A stretch of DNA of 8,667 bases from JASFUX01 sp050050115 (GCA_050050115.1 JASFUX010000152.1:1-8667), one strand, 5' to 3'. Positions 1-6,600 are shown, counted from the first letter of the stretch. Numbers and translations are program-made. Notes: generated by a model not told the origin, from the sequence alone.

Positions 1-1
1 C

Positions 2-370
2 CCTGAAGCTGAAGACCCGATCGAGCGCGTGTCGTCCAAGGTTGCTGTCGCGGTTGCGTTTGCGCCGCCGACGGACCTGCGCGGCTATGAGGGCAGTGAC
101 CGCGGCGAGTTCCAGTTCGAGCCCGAGCTGCTGCCGGTGATCTCGCCGCTCGACTATGTCGACGCTTCCGATCCGCCGACTCTCATCATCCACGGCGACG
201 CGGACGAGACGGTGCCGCTGTGGCATGGCCAGAACATGCACGAGGCGCTCGACGCCGCGGGCGTTGAGAACGAGCTGATCATTGTTCCGGATGCTGGCCA
301 CGGCTTCCGCGGCGAGGACGGCGAGATGGCGGAGGCCGCGCGCGTGGCGTGGTTCAAGGAGCGGCTGTAG
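2..370 (+). CDS. alpha/beta-hydrolase (esterase/peptidase type), C-terminal part only
   Basis: The reading frame is open at the left edge, so only the last 122 codons are present and the true start lies outside the window. The fragment begins with a 'DPIERVSSKV' stretch followed by 'PPTDL', a pattern typical of BD-FAE/prolyl-oligopeptidase-like hydrolases just after the nucleophile elbow. It then has 'LIIHGDADETVP', where the second Asp is the expected acid of the catalytic triad, and 'DAGHGF', which supplies the catalytic His. The nucleophile Ser (GxSxG) would lie upstream and cannot be seen. The family hydrolyses ester or peptide bonds; the substrate cannot be read from this piece. The next gene begins 7 bases after the stop on the same strand, so the two are probably co-transcribed. 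Family assignment is firm; the exact subfamily is open. Confidence 0.85.
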   Translation, partial: PEAEDPIERVSSKVAVAVAFAPPTDLRGYEGSDRGEFQFEPELLPVISPLDYVDASDPPTLIIHGDADETVPLWHGQNMHEALDAAGVENELIIVPDAGHGFRGEDGEMAEAARVAWFKERL

Positions 371-377
371 ACGCGCC

Positions 378-803
378 ATGGCCCGGCCGCCGCAAACAGA
401 AATCAGCATGCGCCTGGTCGTCGACGGCCCGGCGCCGGGCGTCGCGCATAGCCTTCAAGACAAGAAGAGTCGGCCCGTCGACGCCAAGATTTCAAAGAAC
501 GGCGCGGCTTTGGCGTTCGAATTTCCGATCCGGTTCTCGGCCGGGCCGCGATTCTATGGCGAGCAGGTCCGCAGCGAAGGCCCCGAGCGCCAGTTCGTCT
601 ACATCGGCGTGGGGACCGGCGCGGGGCAGTCCGGCTCGTGCTGGAGCCGTCGGATGAAGATCGACATCCACAAAATCCCGCAGACCCAACTCGACAAAGC
701 GGCCAAGGGCAAAGTGCTCGAAGCGGTGGTCGACGGGCTGGGCGAGGACGGAACCCCGGCCTGCGCGACCGTGGTTCCACGCCAAGCGTGGCGGGCGGTC
801 TGA
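378..803 (+). CDS. DUF5990-like small protein of unknown function
   Basis: A 141-residue soluble protein with no signal peptide or membrane segment. From memory, its pattern matches the DUF5990 family: an N-terminal beta strand (MRLVV, residues 11-15) with 'PGVAHSLQ' after it, a middle 'FEFPIRF' strand (48-53), a central 'FVYIGVGTGAGQ' (73-84) leading into 'WSRRMKI' (89-95), and a C-terminal 'GTPACATVVP' (125-134). The family has no known role that I can state. Two in-frame ATGs are possible, at 378 and 408. I chose 378 because it leaves a short gap after the upstream hydrolase. An AAGGAG at 356-361 lies too far (16 bases) to be a normal ribosome site for it, and the 408 start begins right at the conserved strand. 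It ends 15 bases before the convergent lipoprotein gene. The open frame running further upstream (to 282) overlaps the hydrolase and is not used. Confidence 0.7.
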   Translation: MARPPQTEISMRLVVDGPAPGVAHSLQDKKSRPVDAKISKNGAALAFEFPIRFSAGPRFYGEQVRSEGPERQFVYIGVGTGAGQSGSCWSRRMKIDIHKIPQTQLDKAAKGKVLEAVVDGLGEDGTPACATVVPRQAWRAV

Positions 804-818
804 GGCCCGATTAGCCGC

Positions 819-1193
819 TCATCCCGCCGCGCAGGTCTCTTCGATGTAGAGCTGCTCGGCGAGCGCGCGGCCGCCGTCCATCGCGGCGATGCGGCGGCGG
901 GCGTAGTCGGCCTCGACCGCGTCGTCGAAGGCGAAGCAGTACCAGGGGTACTCGGCGTTGCCGGCGTTCGTCGCAGGATGCTCCATCGACAGGGTCGGCA
1001 GGGCGACGTGGTAGAAGAAGGCGTGGTTGTCGCCGCTCTCGATCGCGTCATAGGACGCGATGAGAAAGACCTCGTCGTTGTCGAACCAGCCGCCGACTTC
1101 GCGCTCGTCGTCGTCGGACGTCACCACGATGCAGCCCGACAGCGCCGCCGCGGCGACAACTGCGGTCGCCGCGCGCGCGAACGCGTTCATCAT
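819..1193 (-). CDS. small predicted lipoprotein, translationally coupled to the aldolase
   Basis: A 124-residue protein with a textbook lipoprotein signal: a short N-region with Arg7, a hydrophobic Ala/Val stretch (8-17) and the lipobox L18-S19-G20-C21. Residue +2 is Ile rather than Asp, so by the Lol rule an outer-membrane location is expected (inference). The mature part is acidic at its start (DDDE, 27-30), contains two further cysteines (C86, C121) that might form a disulfide, and is rich in aromatic residues around 41-90. I do not recognise a family. Its ATG (1191-1193) overlaps the aldolase TGA (1190-1192) as ATGA, so it is the last gene of the gap-pgk-fba transcript and probably depends on reinitiation. 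A second ATG follows directly (1188-1190). A longer open frame extends upstream to 1616 but lies inside the aldolase gene and is discarded. The gene is surely real; the function is unknown. Confidence 0.8.
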   Translation of the reverse strand: MMNAFARAATAVVAAAALSGCIVVTSDDDEREVGGWFDNDEVFLIASYDAIESGDNHAFFYHVALPTLSMEHPATNAGNAEYPWYCFAFDDAVEADYARRRIAAMDGGRALAEQLYIEETCAAG

Positions 1194-2206
1194 GCCGACT
1201 CCAGTTGCGGGGTCCACTCCGCGCGGGTCGCCAGGCCGTTCATCCGGGCGCGGTGATTGAACGCGGCTTGGCCGGCGGCGACGTCCTTCTTGTTGCTCCA
1301 GGCCTTCAAGGGCGCGGCTTGCAGCGCGCGGCCGTAGGAGAAGGTGAGCGCCCAGGGCAGCGGCCCGTTGGCGTTCATCGCATTCAAGTGCGCGGTGGCG
1401 TCTTCGTCGGACTGGCCGCCCGAGAGGAAGGCGATCGTCGGCACGGTCGCTGGCACGGAGGCCTTCAGACAGCGGATGGTCTTCTCGGCCACTTCTTCGA
1501 CGCCGGCCTGCTTTGCGCACTTCTTGCCCGAGATCACCATGTTGGGCTTCAAGACCGCGCCTTCGAGCACCACGCGGGCGGAGAAAAGCTCCATGAAGAG
1601 GTGCTTCAGGACCCATTCGGTGACTTCGTAGCAGCGGTCGACGTCATGCCCGCCGTCCATCAGGACTTCGGGCTCGACGATCGGGACGATGTTCGCCTCT
1701 TGGCACAGCGCCGCATAGCGGGCGAGGGCGTGCATGTTGGCGGCGACGGAAGTGGGCGAGGGCAGCTGCGCGTCGATGTCGATCACCGCGCGCCACTTGG
1801 CGAACCGGGCGCCGAGCTCATAGTACTCGTTCAAACGATCGCGCAGGCCGTCGAGGCCTTCGGTGACCTTCTCGCCGGGAAAGCCCGCCAGCGGCTTGGC
1901 GCCGGCGTCGACCTTGATGCCGGGGATCGCGCCGGTCTCTTCGATCAGCTTGACCAGCGGCGTGCCGTCGGCGGCGTCTTGACGGATCGTCTCGTCAAAG
2001 AGGATCACGCCGGAGACGTGGTTGCTCATCGCTTCGGTCGTGCGGAACAGCATCTCGCGCCAATCGCGGCGGTTCTCGAACGTCGATTCCAGATCAATCG
2101 CATCAAAGCGCTTCTTGATCGTGCCCGAGGATTCATCGGCGGCCAAAAGTCCTTTGCCCGACGCGCCCATCCGCTGCGCGACATCCGCGAGTTGTTCGAG
2201 ATTCAT
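1190..2206 (-). CDS. fba: class I fructose-bisphosphate aldolase
   Basis: The 338-residue enzyme reversibly cleaves fructose-1,6-bisphosphate to dihydroxyacetone phosphate and glyceraldehyde-3-phosphate in the cytoplasm. It is the Schiff-base (class I, eukaryote-like) type, not the zinc-dependent class II type. The active-site residues line up with rabbit muscle aldolase at a near-constant offset of 9: Asp24 in AADES (33), Lys98 in GIKVDAG (107), Lys137 and Arg139 in KWR (146/148), Glu178 and Glu180 in EPE (187/189), the Schiff-base Lys220 in VLKPN (229) and Ser262 in LSGGQS (271). The C-terminus ends TPQLESA, so the terminal Tyr363 of animal aldolases is absent, as expected for a bacterial form. 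A good ribosome site, AGAGGA, lies 8 bases before the ATG. It is third in the gap-pgk-fba order, 206 bp after pgk, and its stop overlaps the lipoprotein start. Confidence 0.97.
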   Translation of the reverse strand: MNLEQLADVAQRMGASGKGLLAADESSGTIKKRFDAIDLESTFENRRDWREMLFRTTEAMSNHVSGVILFDETIRQDAADGTPLVKLIEETGAIPGIKVDAGAKPLAGFPGEKVTEGLDGLRDRLNEYYELGARFAKWRAVIDIDAQLPSPTSVAANMHALARYAALCQEANIVPIVEPEVLMDGGHDVDRCYEVTEWVLKHLFMELFSARVVLEGAVLKPNMVISGKKCAKQAGVEEVAEKTIRCLKASVPATVPTIAFLSGGQSDEDATAHLNAMNANGPLPWALTFSYGRALQAAPLKAWSNKKDVAAGQAAFNHRARMNGLATRAEWTPQLESA

Positions 2207-2412
2207 TTCACTTTTCCTCTGACTGCGCCGGCCGCATTCGATCCTGCGTCCGACCCCCGTCTATAAGTTGACAATGCGACCAGCGCATTGCGCTCGCCCG
2301 CCTTTGGAATCTGATCCGTTCGGATACCGGAAAAGCGCCGTGCGCTCTAGGTCAACCGGCGCCGGTCTCTGCAAATGTCCGTTCAGGATCGATCAATTTC
2401 GCTTAGGATCGC
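2207..2412 (-). promoter_or_regulatory. pgk-fba intergenic region with several dyad symmetries; possible fba promoter or operator
   Basis: This 206-bp gap is long compared with the 4-bp gap between gap and pgk, suggesting independent control of the aldolase gene. It holds three inverted repeats: AGCGCA-T-TGCGCT (2282-2294), ATCCG-TT-CGGAT (2314-2325) and the perfect 12-base palindrome ACCGGCGCCGGT (2355-2366). On the minus strand a TATAGA (2265 to 2260) is a weak -10 candidate, and the first inverted repeat sits where its -35 element would be, as for an activator-dependent promoter. No good -35 is present, and none of the dyads is followed by a T-run, so they do not look like intrinsic terminators. 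The ribosome site for fba (AGAGGA) lies at the left end. Confidence 0.3.
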
Positions 2413-3609
2413 TCAAACCTTCAACGCCTCCACGCCCGGCAGCTCACGTCCTTCCATCCATTCAAGGAAGGCGCCGCCCGCGGTGGAGACGAAGGTAAAA
2501 TCTTCAGCGACGCCGGCGTGGTTGAGTGCGGCGACCGTGTCCCCGCCGCCCGCGACTGAGATCAACCCTGCGGTCTTCGTCTGATTGGCGGCGAATTTCG
2601 CCAGCTCGACCGTCGAGGTGTCGAACGGCGGGATCTCGAAGGCTCCCAAAGGCCCGTTCCAGACGACGGTCTTGGCGTCGTTGATCGCCTCGGCGGCGAG
2701 GTCGACCGTCATCGAGCCGACGTCGAGGATCATCTCGTCGGGACCGACGTCGCCCGCCGGCTTTTGCGCGTGCGCCGCGCCGGCCTTGAACTCCTTCGCG
2801 GTCACCACGTCGACCGGCAGGATCAGCTTGCAGCCCGCGGCCTCAGCGGCGGCTTCGATGTCGAGCGCCGTCTCGCGCTGGTCCATCTCCACGAGGCTCT
2901 TGCCGACGTCGACGCCCCTGGCGGCGAGGAAGGTGTTGGCCATCGCGCCGCCGATGACGAGATAGTCGACTTTGCCGGCGAGGTTTTTCAGCACCGCGAT
3001 CTTGCTCGACACTTTCGCCCCGCCGACCACCGCGACGACCGGGCGGACCGGATCGCCGAGCGCCTGGTTCAAGTGATCGAGCTCGCGCTCCATGGCGAGC
3101 CCGGCGTAAGCCGGCAGACGACGCGCGACGCCTTCGGTGGAGCCGTGCGCGCGGTGCGCGGCCGAAAAGGCGTCGTTGACGTAGACGTCGGCGAGCGCGG
3201 CGAGGGCGTCATCGAAGGCCGGGTCGTTCTTCTCCTCGCCGGCGTGAAAACGCGTGTTTTCGAGCAGCAGCACATCGCCGGGCGCGAGCTTGGCGATCTC
3301 CTCTTCCGCCTGCGGACCGATGCAGTCCTGCGCGAACGCCACAGGCGCGCCGAGGAGGGCGGCGAGATCGCCGACGACGTACTTGAGGCTCATCTCCGGG
3401 TTGGGCTGGCCTTTCGGCCGTCCGAAGTGCGCCGCGAGGATCACCTTCGCGCCGCGCTCGCGCAGAGTATTGATCGTCGGCAGCGCCGCCTTCAGGCGCG
3501 TGTCGTCGGAGACCTTGTGGTCATCGCCGAGCGGCGCGTTGAAGTCGACGCGCACGAGCACGCGCTTGCCGTTGACGTCGGCGTCTTCAAGTCGGCGGAA
3601 GGTTGTCAT
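2413..3609 (-). CDS. pgk: phosphoglycerate kinase
   Basis: A 398-residue protein, the usual bacterial length. It transfers phosphate between 1,3-bisphosphoglycerate and ADP, giving ATP and 3-phosphoglycerate in the cytoplasm. Substrate-binding residues of the N-domain are visible: Asp22 and Asn24 in RVDFNAP, Arg38 in DTRLK, HFGRPKG at 61-67, Arg120, and NDAFSAAHRAHG at 145-156 with Arg153. The C-domain nucleotide site shows GGAKVSSK (196-203), WNGPLG (317-322) and the GGGDT loop (354-358). STAGGAFLEW (375-384) replaces the more common STGGGASLE; I recall this as a normal alphaproteobacterial variant. The ATG lies 4 bases after the gap stop codon, with only a weak AGG-type ribosome site inside the end of gap, so translation is probably coupled. 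Everything expected of a working enzyme is present. Confidence 0.98.
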   Translation of the reverse strand: MTTFRRLEDADVNGKRVLVRVDFNAPLGDDHKVSDDTRLKAALPTINTLRERGAKVILAAHFGRPKGQPNPEMSLKYVVGDLAALLGAPVAFAQDCIGPQAEEEIAKLAPGDVLLLENTRFHAGEEKNDPAFDDALAALADVYVNDAFSAAHRAHGSTEGVARRLPAYAGLAMERELDHLNQALGDPVRPVVAVVGGAKVSSKIAVLKNLAGKVDYLVIGGAMANTFLAARGVDVGKSLVEMDQRETALDIEAAAEAAGCKLILPVDVVTAKEFKAGAAHAQKPAGDVGPDEMILDVGSMTVDLAAEAINDAKTVVWNGPLGAFEIPPFDTSTVELAKFAANQTKTAGLISVAGGGDTVAALNHAGVAEDFTFVSTAGGAFLEWMEGRELPGVEALKV

Positions 3610-3613
3610 TGGC

Positions 3614-4621
3614 CTAGATCAGCTTCGCCATCGCGATCGCGGTGTCCGACATCCGCGTGGAGAAGCCCCACTCGTTGTCGTACCAGCTCAGGATCCGCCC
3701 CAGCTTGCCTTCAAGCACCTGGGTTTGCGGCAGGGCGAAGGTCGAGGACGCCGGGTTGTGGTTGAAGTCCATCGACACCAGCGGCGCCTCGGTCGTCGCC
3801 AGCACGCCTTTCAGGGCGCCGTTCGCCGCTTCGCTGATCGCCGCGTTGATCGCATCGACCGAAATGTCCTTGGACGGTGTGAACACCAGATCGACGCACG
3901 AGACGTTCGGCGTCGGCACCCGGATCGACGAGCCGTCGAGCTTGCCTTTGAGCGACGGAATCACCAGCCCGATCGCCTTGGCCGCGCCGGTGGAGGTCGG
4001 GATCATCGACATCGCCGCGGCGCGGGCGCGGTAGAGATCCTTGTGCAGCGTGTCCAAGGTGGGTTGGTCGCCGGTGTAGGCGTGGATCGTGGTCATGTAG
4101 CCGCGCTCGATCCCGAAGGTGTCGTGCAGCACCTTGGCCACCGGCGCGAGGCAGTTGGTCGTGCACGACGCGTTCGAGACGATCACGTCGTCCTTGGTCA
4201 GATCGGCGTGGTTGACGCCGTAGACCACGGTCTTGTCGACCTCGGTCCCCGGCGCGGAGATCAGCACCCGCTTGGCGCCGGCGTCGATGTGGGCCTTGGC
4301 CTTGTCCTTGTGGGTGAAGATGCCCGTGCACTCGAGCGCGATGTCCACGCCCAGCTCGCCGTGGGGCAGCTTCGACGGATCGCGCTCGGAGGTGACCTTG
4401 ATCGGGCCCGAACCCGCGTCGATCGTGTCGCCCGAGATCTTCACCTCCCGCGGGAAGCGGCCATGCACGGAGTCGTATTGGAGCAGGTGGGCGTTGGTCT
4501 CCACGGGCCCCAGATCGTTGATGGCGACGACCTCGATATCCGTGCGCTCATGCTCGAGGATCGAGCGTAGAACCAGCCGGCCGATGCGGCCGAACCCGTT
4601 GATGGCGACGCGGACGGTCAT
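3614..4621 (-). CDS. gap: type I glyceraldehyde-3-phosphate dehydrogenase
   Basis: The 335-residue enzyme oxidises and phosphorylates glyceraldehyde-3-phosphate to 1,3-bisphosphoglycerate with NAD+, feeding the phosphoglycerate kinase encoded next. It has the Rossmann motif GFGRIGR (9-15), Asp36 in INDL, which binds the adenosine ribose and with the following Leu favours NAD+, the catalytic Cys153 in ASCTTNC, and the base His180 in TTIHAYTGDQ. Further conserved blocks are HKDLYRARAAA (193-203), TGAAKA (211-216) and the C-terminal WYDNEWGFSTRM (313-324). The start is fixed by the conserved MTVRVAINGFGR opening and by an AAGGAG ribosome site 8 bases upstream. The frame stays open a further 238 codons upstream, but that part is antisense to the zauP-like and zapA genes and is not coding. 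It is first in the gap-pgk-fba-lipoprotein transcript. Confidence 0.98.
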   Translation of the reverse strand: MTVRVAINGFGRIGRLVLRSILEHERTDIEVVAINDLGPVETNAHLLQYDSVHGRFPREVKISGDTIDAGSGPIKVTSERDPSKLPHGELGVDIALECTGIFTHKDKAKAHIDAGAKRVLISAPGTEVDKTVVYGVNHADLTKDDVIVSNASCTTNCLAPVAKVLHDTFGIERGYMTTIHAYTGDQPTLDTLHKDLYRARAAAMSMIPTSTGAAKAIGLVIPSLKGKLDGSSIRVPTPNVSCVDLVFTPSKDISVDAINAAISEAANGALKGVLATTEAPLVSMDFNHNPASSTFALPQTQVLEGKLGRILSWYDNEWGFSTRMSDTAIAMAKLI

Positions 4622-4698
4622 GTGACGTGCTCCTTCGATGTGCAAACAGGCGCGCCCAAAAAGCGCAGGGCCGCGCGAAAGGCGGGAATTCGCGGGCG

Positions 4699-4727
4699 GG
4701 TTTAGCCTTGCCCGGCGTTTCCGTCCA
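4699..4727 (-). promoter_or_regulatory. candidate promoter of gap
   Basis: Read on the minus strand, TGGACGG (4727 to 4721) and GCTAAACC (4706 to 4699) are separated by exactly 14 bases. They match the Caulobacter housekeeping pattern I recall (TTGACGS, 10-14 bases, GCTANAWC) at 6 of 7 and 7 of 8 positions. Transcription would start near 4692 and give a leader of about 70 bases before the gap ATG. This is a pattern match only. Confidence 0.4.
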
Positions 4728-4771
4728 CAGGCGCGCAGCCGTTCCTGGGCGCGCCAAGCAGCAAGAAACAC

Positions 4772-4781
4772 GCTAAAAGGG
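4772..4781 (+). promoter_or_regulatory. ribosome site (and possible -10 overlap) of the zauP-like gene
   Basis: AAGGG at 4777-4781 lies 5 bases before the ATG at 4787 and fixes that start. The overlapping GCTAAAAG (4772-4779) also matches 7 of 8 positions of the alphaproteobacterial -10 pattern, but no -35 sits at the right distance, so the ribosome-site reading is preferred. The rest of the 165-bp divergent gap shows no other clear forward promoter. Confidence 0.4.
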
Positions 4782-4786
4782 CCGCG

Positions 4787-5122
4787 ATGACTGCAAGAGA
4801 CACCACTCCGACGCACCTCGTCGATCGGCTGCGCAACGCGCTCGACCGGCTCGAGCTGACCCTCGGGGCTTCCGCGGACAAGCTTCGCGACGCCAACGAC
4901 GCCGCCGCTTTGATCGAGGCGATGTCCGCCGACCGGGCGGCTTTGGCCGAAAAGCTGGCCGCGGCAGAGGCGCGGGCCGTCGAGTTCGAGGAGGCTGTCC
5001 AGGCAGCCGATGCGGCGCTCGACAGCGGCGTGGCCGACGCCGCGCGCGAGCTGCGCGACGCGCTCGCGGACATGGGCGTCGGCGGGCCGCCGGACGAAGA
5101 GACGGCGGAGAAGGGCGGATGA
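4787..5122 (+). CDS. coiled-coil protein upstream of ZapA (DUF4164/ZauP-like)
   Basis: A 111-residue, highly charged, Ala/Leu/Glu/Arg-rich protein. Residues about 10-98 read as almost continuous helix with coiled-coil character, ending in an acidic, glycine-containing tail (GVGGPPDEETAEKGG, 97-111). There is no signal peptide or membrane segment. Coiled-coil genes directly before zapA are common in alphaproteobacteria. In Caulobacter the product ZauP partners ZapA to focus the FtsZ ring at the division site, and I infer the same role here from position and composition, since such sequences carry little family-specific signal. The stop overlaps the zapA start (ATGA at 5119-5122), implying coupled, matched synthesis. 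It is divergent from gap, with 165 bp between the two starts. Confidence 0.7.
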   Translation: MTARDTTPTHLVDRLRNALDRLELTLGASADKLRDANDAAALIEAMSADRAALAEKLAAAEARAVEFEEAVQAADAALDSGVADAARELRDALADMGVGGPPDEETAEKGG

Positions 5123-5355
5123 GCAAGGTCGAGATCGAGATCGCCGGGCGCCGCGCTGAGATGGAGTTGTCGGCTGAGGACGCCGCGCGCGCCCGGGCGC
5201 TGGCGCGTCGGCTCGACGCTTTGGCCGCGCCCTACGCCGATGAGCCCGACCGTGCGGCCTTCTTCTGCCGCCTCGTCCTGTTGCTCGCCGCGGAGATCGA
5301 CGAGACCACCGCCCGCCTCGACGAAATGGTTGCAAGGCTTCGAGAAGACGCGTGA
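5119..5355 (+). CDS. zapA: cell division protein ZapA, short form
   Basis: The 78-residue protein has the ZapA plan: an N-terminal strand 'VEIEIAGRRAEM' (4-15), a helix rich in ALA/ARRLDAL (18-36), then the hydrophobic 'RLVLLLAAEIDET' helix (51-63) that forms the dimer core. ZapA bundles FtsZ filaments at mid-cell. The usual length is roughly 100-130 residues; here the C-terminal coiled coil that drives tetramer formation is cut to about 15 residues (64-78). The usual cysteine/acidic motif after the first strand is replaced by MELSAEDAARA. An AAGG ribosome site lies just before the ATG. The gene overlaps its neighbours by 4 bases on both sides (ATGA with the coiled-coil gene, GTGA with the permease). 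The assignment depends on context as well as sequence. Confidence 0.75.
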   Translation: MSKVEIEIAGRRAEMELSAEDAARARALARRLDALAAPYADEPDRAAFFCRLVLLLAAEIDETTARLDEMVARLREDA

Positions 5356-6575
5356 GCAGCGAGACGGATGAGGCGGGCGTCGCCGCGAGCTTGAAGCGCG
5401 CCGTCGGCTTGGCGTCCCTGACGCTCTACGGCGTTGGCGTGACCATCGGCGCCGGCATCTATGTTCTCATTGGCGAGACGGCGGCGCAGGCGGGCTCCCT
5501 TGCAGCGCTGAGCTTTCTGATCGCAGCGGTCGTCGCCGGCTTCACCGCCTTGTCCTACTGCGAGCTTGGGGCGCGGCTGCCTGAAAGCGCCGGGGAAGCG
5601 GCCTTCGTCCGCGCCGGGCTGGGCTCGGACCGCTTGGCGGTGGGTATCGGCTTCGCGGTGATGACCACCGGGGTCCTGTCCGCGGCGACTGTGCTGCAGG
5701 GGTTCGCCGGCTACGCGTCGTCGCTCGTCCCGGCGCCGGGTCCGGTCCTGATCCTGGGCGCGCTCGCTGTGCTGCTGGCGTTGACGCTCTGGGGCGTTCG
5801 CGAAGCGGTGTGGGCGGCCGCGGCGGTGACCTTCGTCGAGGCGGCGGGGCTGATCTGGGTGATCGCGATCGGCGCGCCGACGGCGATCACCGCGCCGGTC
5901 GCGTTTGAGCCGGCGGGCGTCGCGGGCGTGTTCGCCGCGGCGTCGATCGCCTTCTTCGCCTTCATCGGCTTTGAGGACATCGTCAACATGGCCGAGGAGA
6001 CCCACGCGCCCGAGCGCACGCTGCCGCGCGCGATCTTGCTGACGCTGGCGATCTCGACCGCGCTCTACGCCGGCGTCGTCTGGGTGGCGGCAGGCGTCGT
6101 GCCGCCGGGCGAGCTGGCCGCCTCGGCTGATCCGATTGCGGAGGTGTTCAGGCGGCTCGACGCGCCAGGCGTGCGGGTGATTGCTCTCGTCGCCAGCCTC
6201 GCGGTAGCGAATGGCGCGCTGGTGCAGATCCTGATGGCGTCGCGGATCCTCTACGGCTTGTCGCGCCGCGGGCTGGTCTTCGGAGCCTTCTCCCGCGTTC
6301 ATGCGAAACGACGCACGCCGCATGTCGCGACCCTGACGATCGCGCTGGTGATCGCCGTGCTCGCCCTTGTGTTTCCGCTCGCCGGCCTGGCGCGGGCGAC
6401 GTCGTTCGTGACGCTCATCGTGTTCGCGACGGTCAATCTCGCGCTCTTGCAGCTGCGGCGCGCGGGTCCGCCGGCGACGGGGTTCCGCGCGCCCGCCTGG
6501 GCGCCGCCGTTGGGGCTGGCGGCGTCGCTCGGTCTGGCGATCGTCGCGGCGGTGGTGTTCGCCAACGGCGGCTAG
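5352..6575 (+). CDS. APC-superfamily amino-acid permease
   Basis: A 407-residue integral membrane protein with about 11-12 hydrophobic segments. The first bears GVGVTIGAGIYVLIG (27-41), the unwound substrate-binding helix typical of APC transporters. Segment 6 is the aromatic 'AFFAFIGFEDIVNMAEE' (200-216), followed by the cytoplasmic HAPERTLPRAI (218-228). 'SRILYGLSRRG' (297-307) marks the conserved loop after segment 8. These features fit secondary amino-acid or polyamine transporters in the inner membrane; the substrate cannot be told. It starts with GTG at 5352, whose last two bases lie within the zapA stop (GTGA), so it is probably read from the zauP-zapA transcript. No in-frame ATG comes before the first membrane segment. 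It lies where 6S RNA and the folate gene usually follow zapA, so it looks like an insertion into a conserved block. Confidence 0.93.
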   Translation: MSSETDEAGVAASLKRAVGLASLTLYGVGVTIGAGIYVLIGETAAQAGSLAALSFLIAAVVAGFTALSYCELGARLPESAGEAAFVRAGLGSDRLAVGIGFAVMTTGVLSAATVLQGFAGYASSLVPAPGPVLILGALAVLLALTLWGVREAVWAAAAVTFVEAAGLIWVIAIGAPTAITAPVAFEPAGVAGVFAAASIAFFAFIGFEDIVNMAEETHAPERTLPRAILLTLAISTALYAGVVWVAAGVVPPGELAASADPIAEVFRRLDAPGVRVIALVASLAVANGALVQILMASRILYGLSRRGLVFGAFSRVHAKRRTPHVATLTIALVIAVLALVFPLAGLARATSFVTLIVFATVNLALLQLRRAGPPATGFRAPAWAPPLGLAASLGLAIVAAVVFANGG

Positions 6576-6591
6576 GCGCGCCGACCGCCGT
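6565..6591 (+). terminator. stem-loop spanning the permease stop codon
   Basis: ACGGCGG (6565-6571) pairs perfectly with CCGCCGT (6585-6591) around a 13-base loop that itself holds the palindrome GGCGCGCC (6575-6582). No T-run follows, so as an intrinsic terminator it is weak. It lies 9 bases before the putative 6S RNA promoter and would suit insulating that promoter from the operon. Confidence 0.3.
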
Positions 6592-6600
6592 CAAAGCCTC

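Noticed and set aside
1205..2266. 353-codon plus-strand frame covering the aldolase gene
   Set aside because: It lies fully opposite a firmly identified aldolase, has low-complexity His/Gly/Val/Arg composition and no recognisable domain.
2268..2273. Perfect TTGACA on the plus strand
   Set aside because: There is no -10 element 16-18 bases downstream and no forward gene follows; it is probably chance.
2385..2416. AGGATCGATCAA and AGGATCGCTCAA, a near-direct repeat 20 bases apart at the pgk stop codon
   Set aside because: One copy overlaps the pgk stop codon and the units are short with one mismatch. Spacing of two helical turns is suggestive, but there is no support beyond that.
3254..4570. 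Long plus-strand frame (438 codons) opposite pgk and gap, with another (333 codons) at 2764-3765
   Set aside because: These are mirror frames of conserved, motif-complete genes; their Arg/Asp/Gly/Val-rich composition is typical of GC-rich antisense frames and no motif is seen.
4622..5335. 238-codon open extension upstream of gap on the minus strand
   Set aside because: It is antisense to the zauP-like and zapA genes, is of Arg/Pro/Ala shadow composition, and the conserved GAPDH start with a strong ribosome site is at 4621.
5232..6323. 363-codon minus-strand frame opposite the permease
   Set aside because: Extremely Arg/Asp/Gly-rich shadow of a membrane-protein gene whose own strand shows clear APC motifs.
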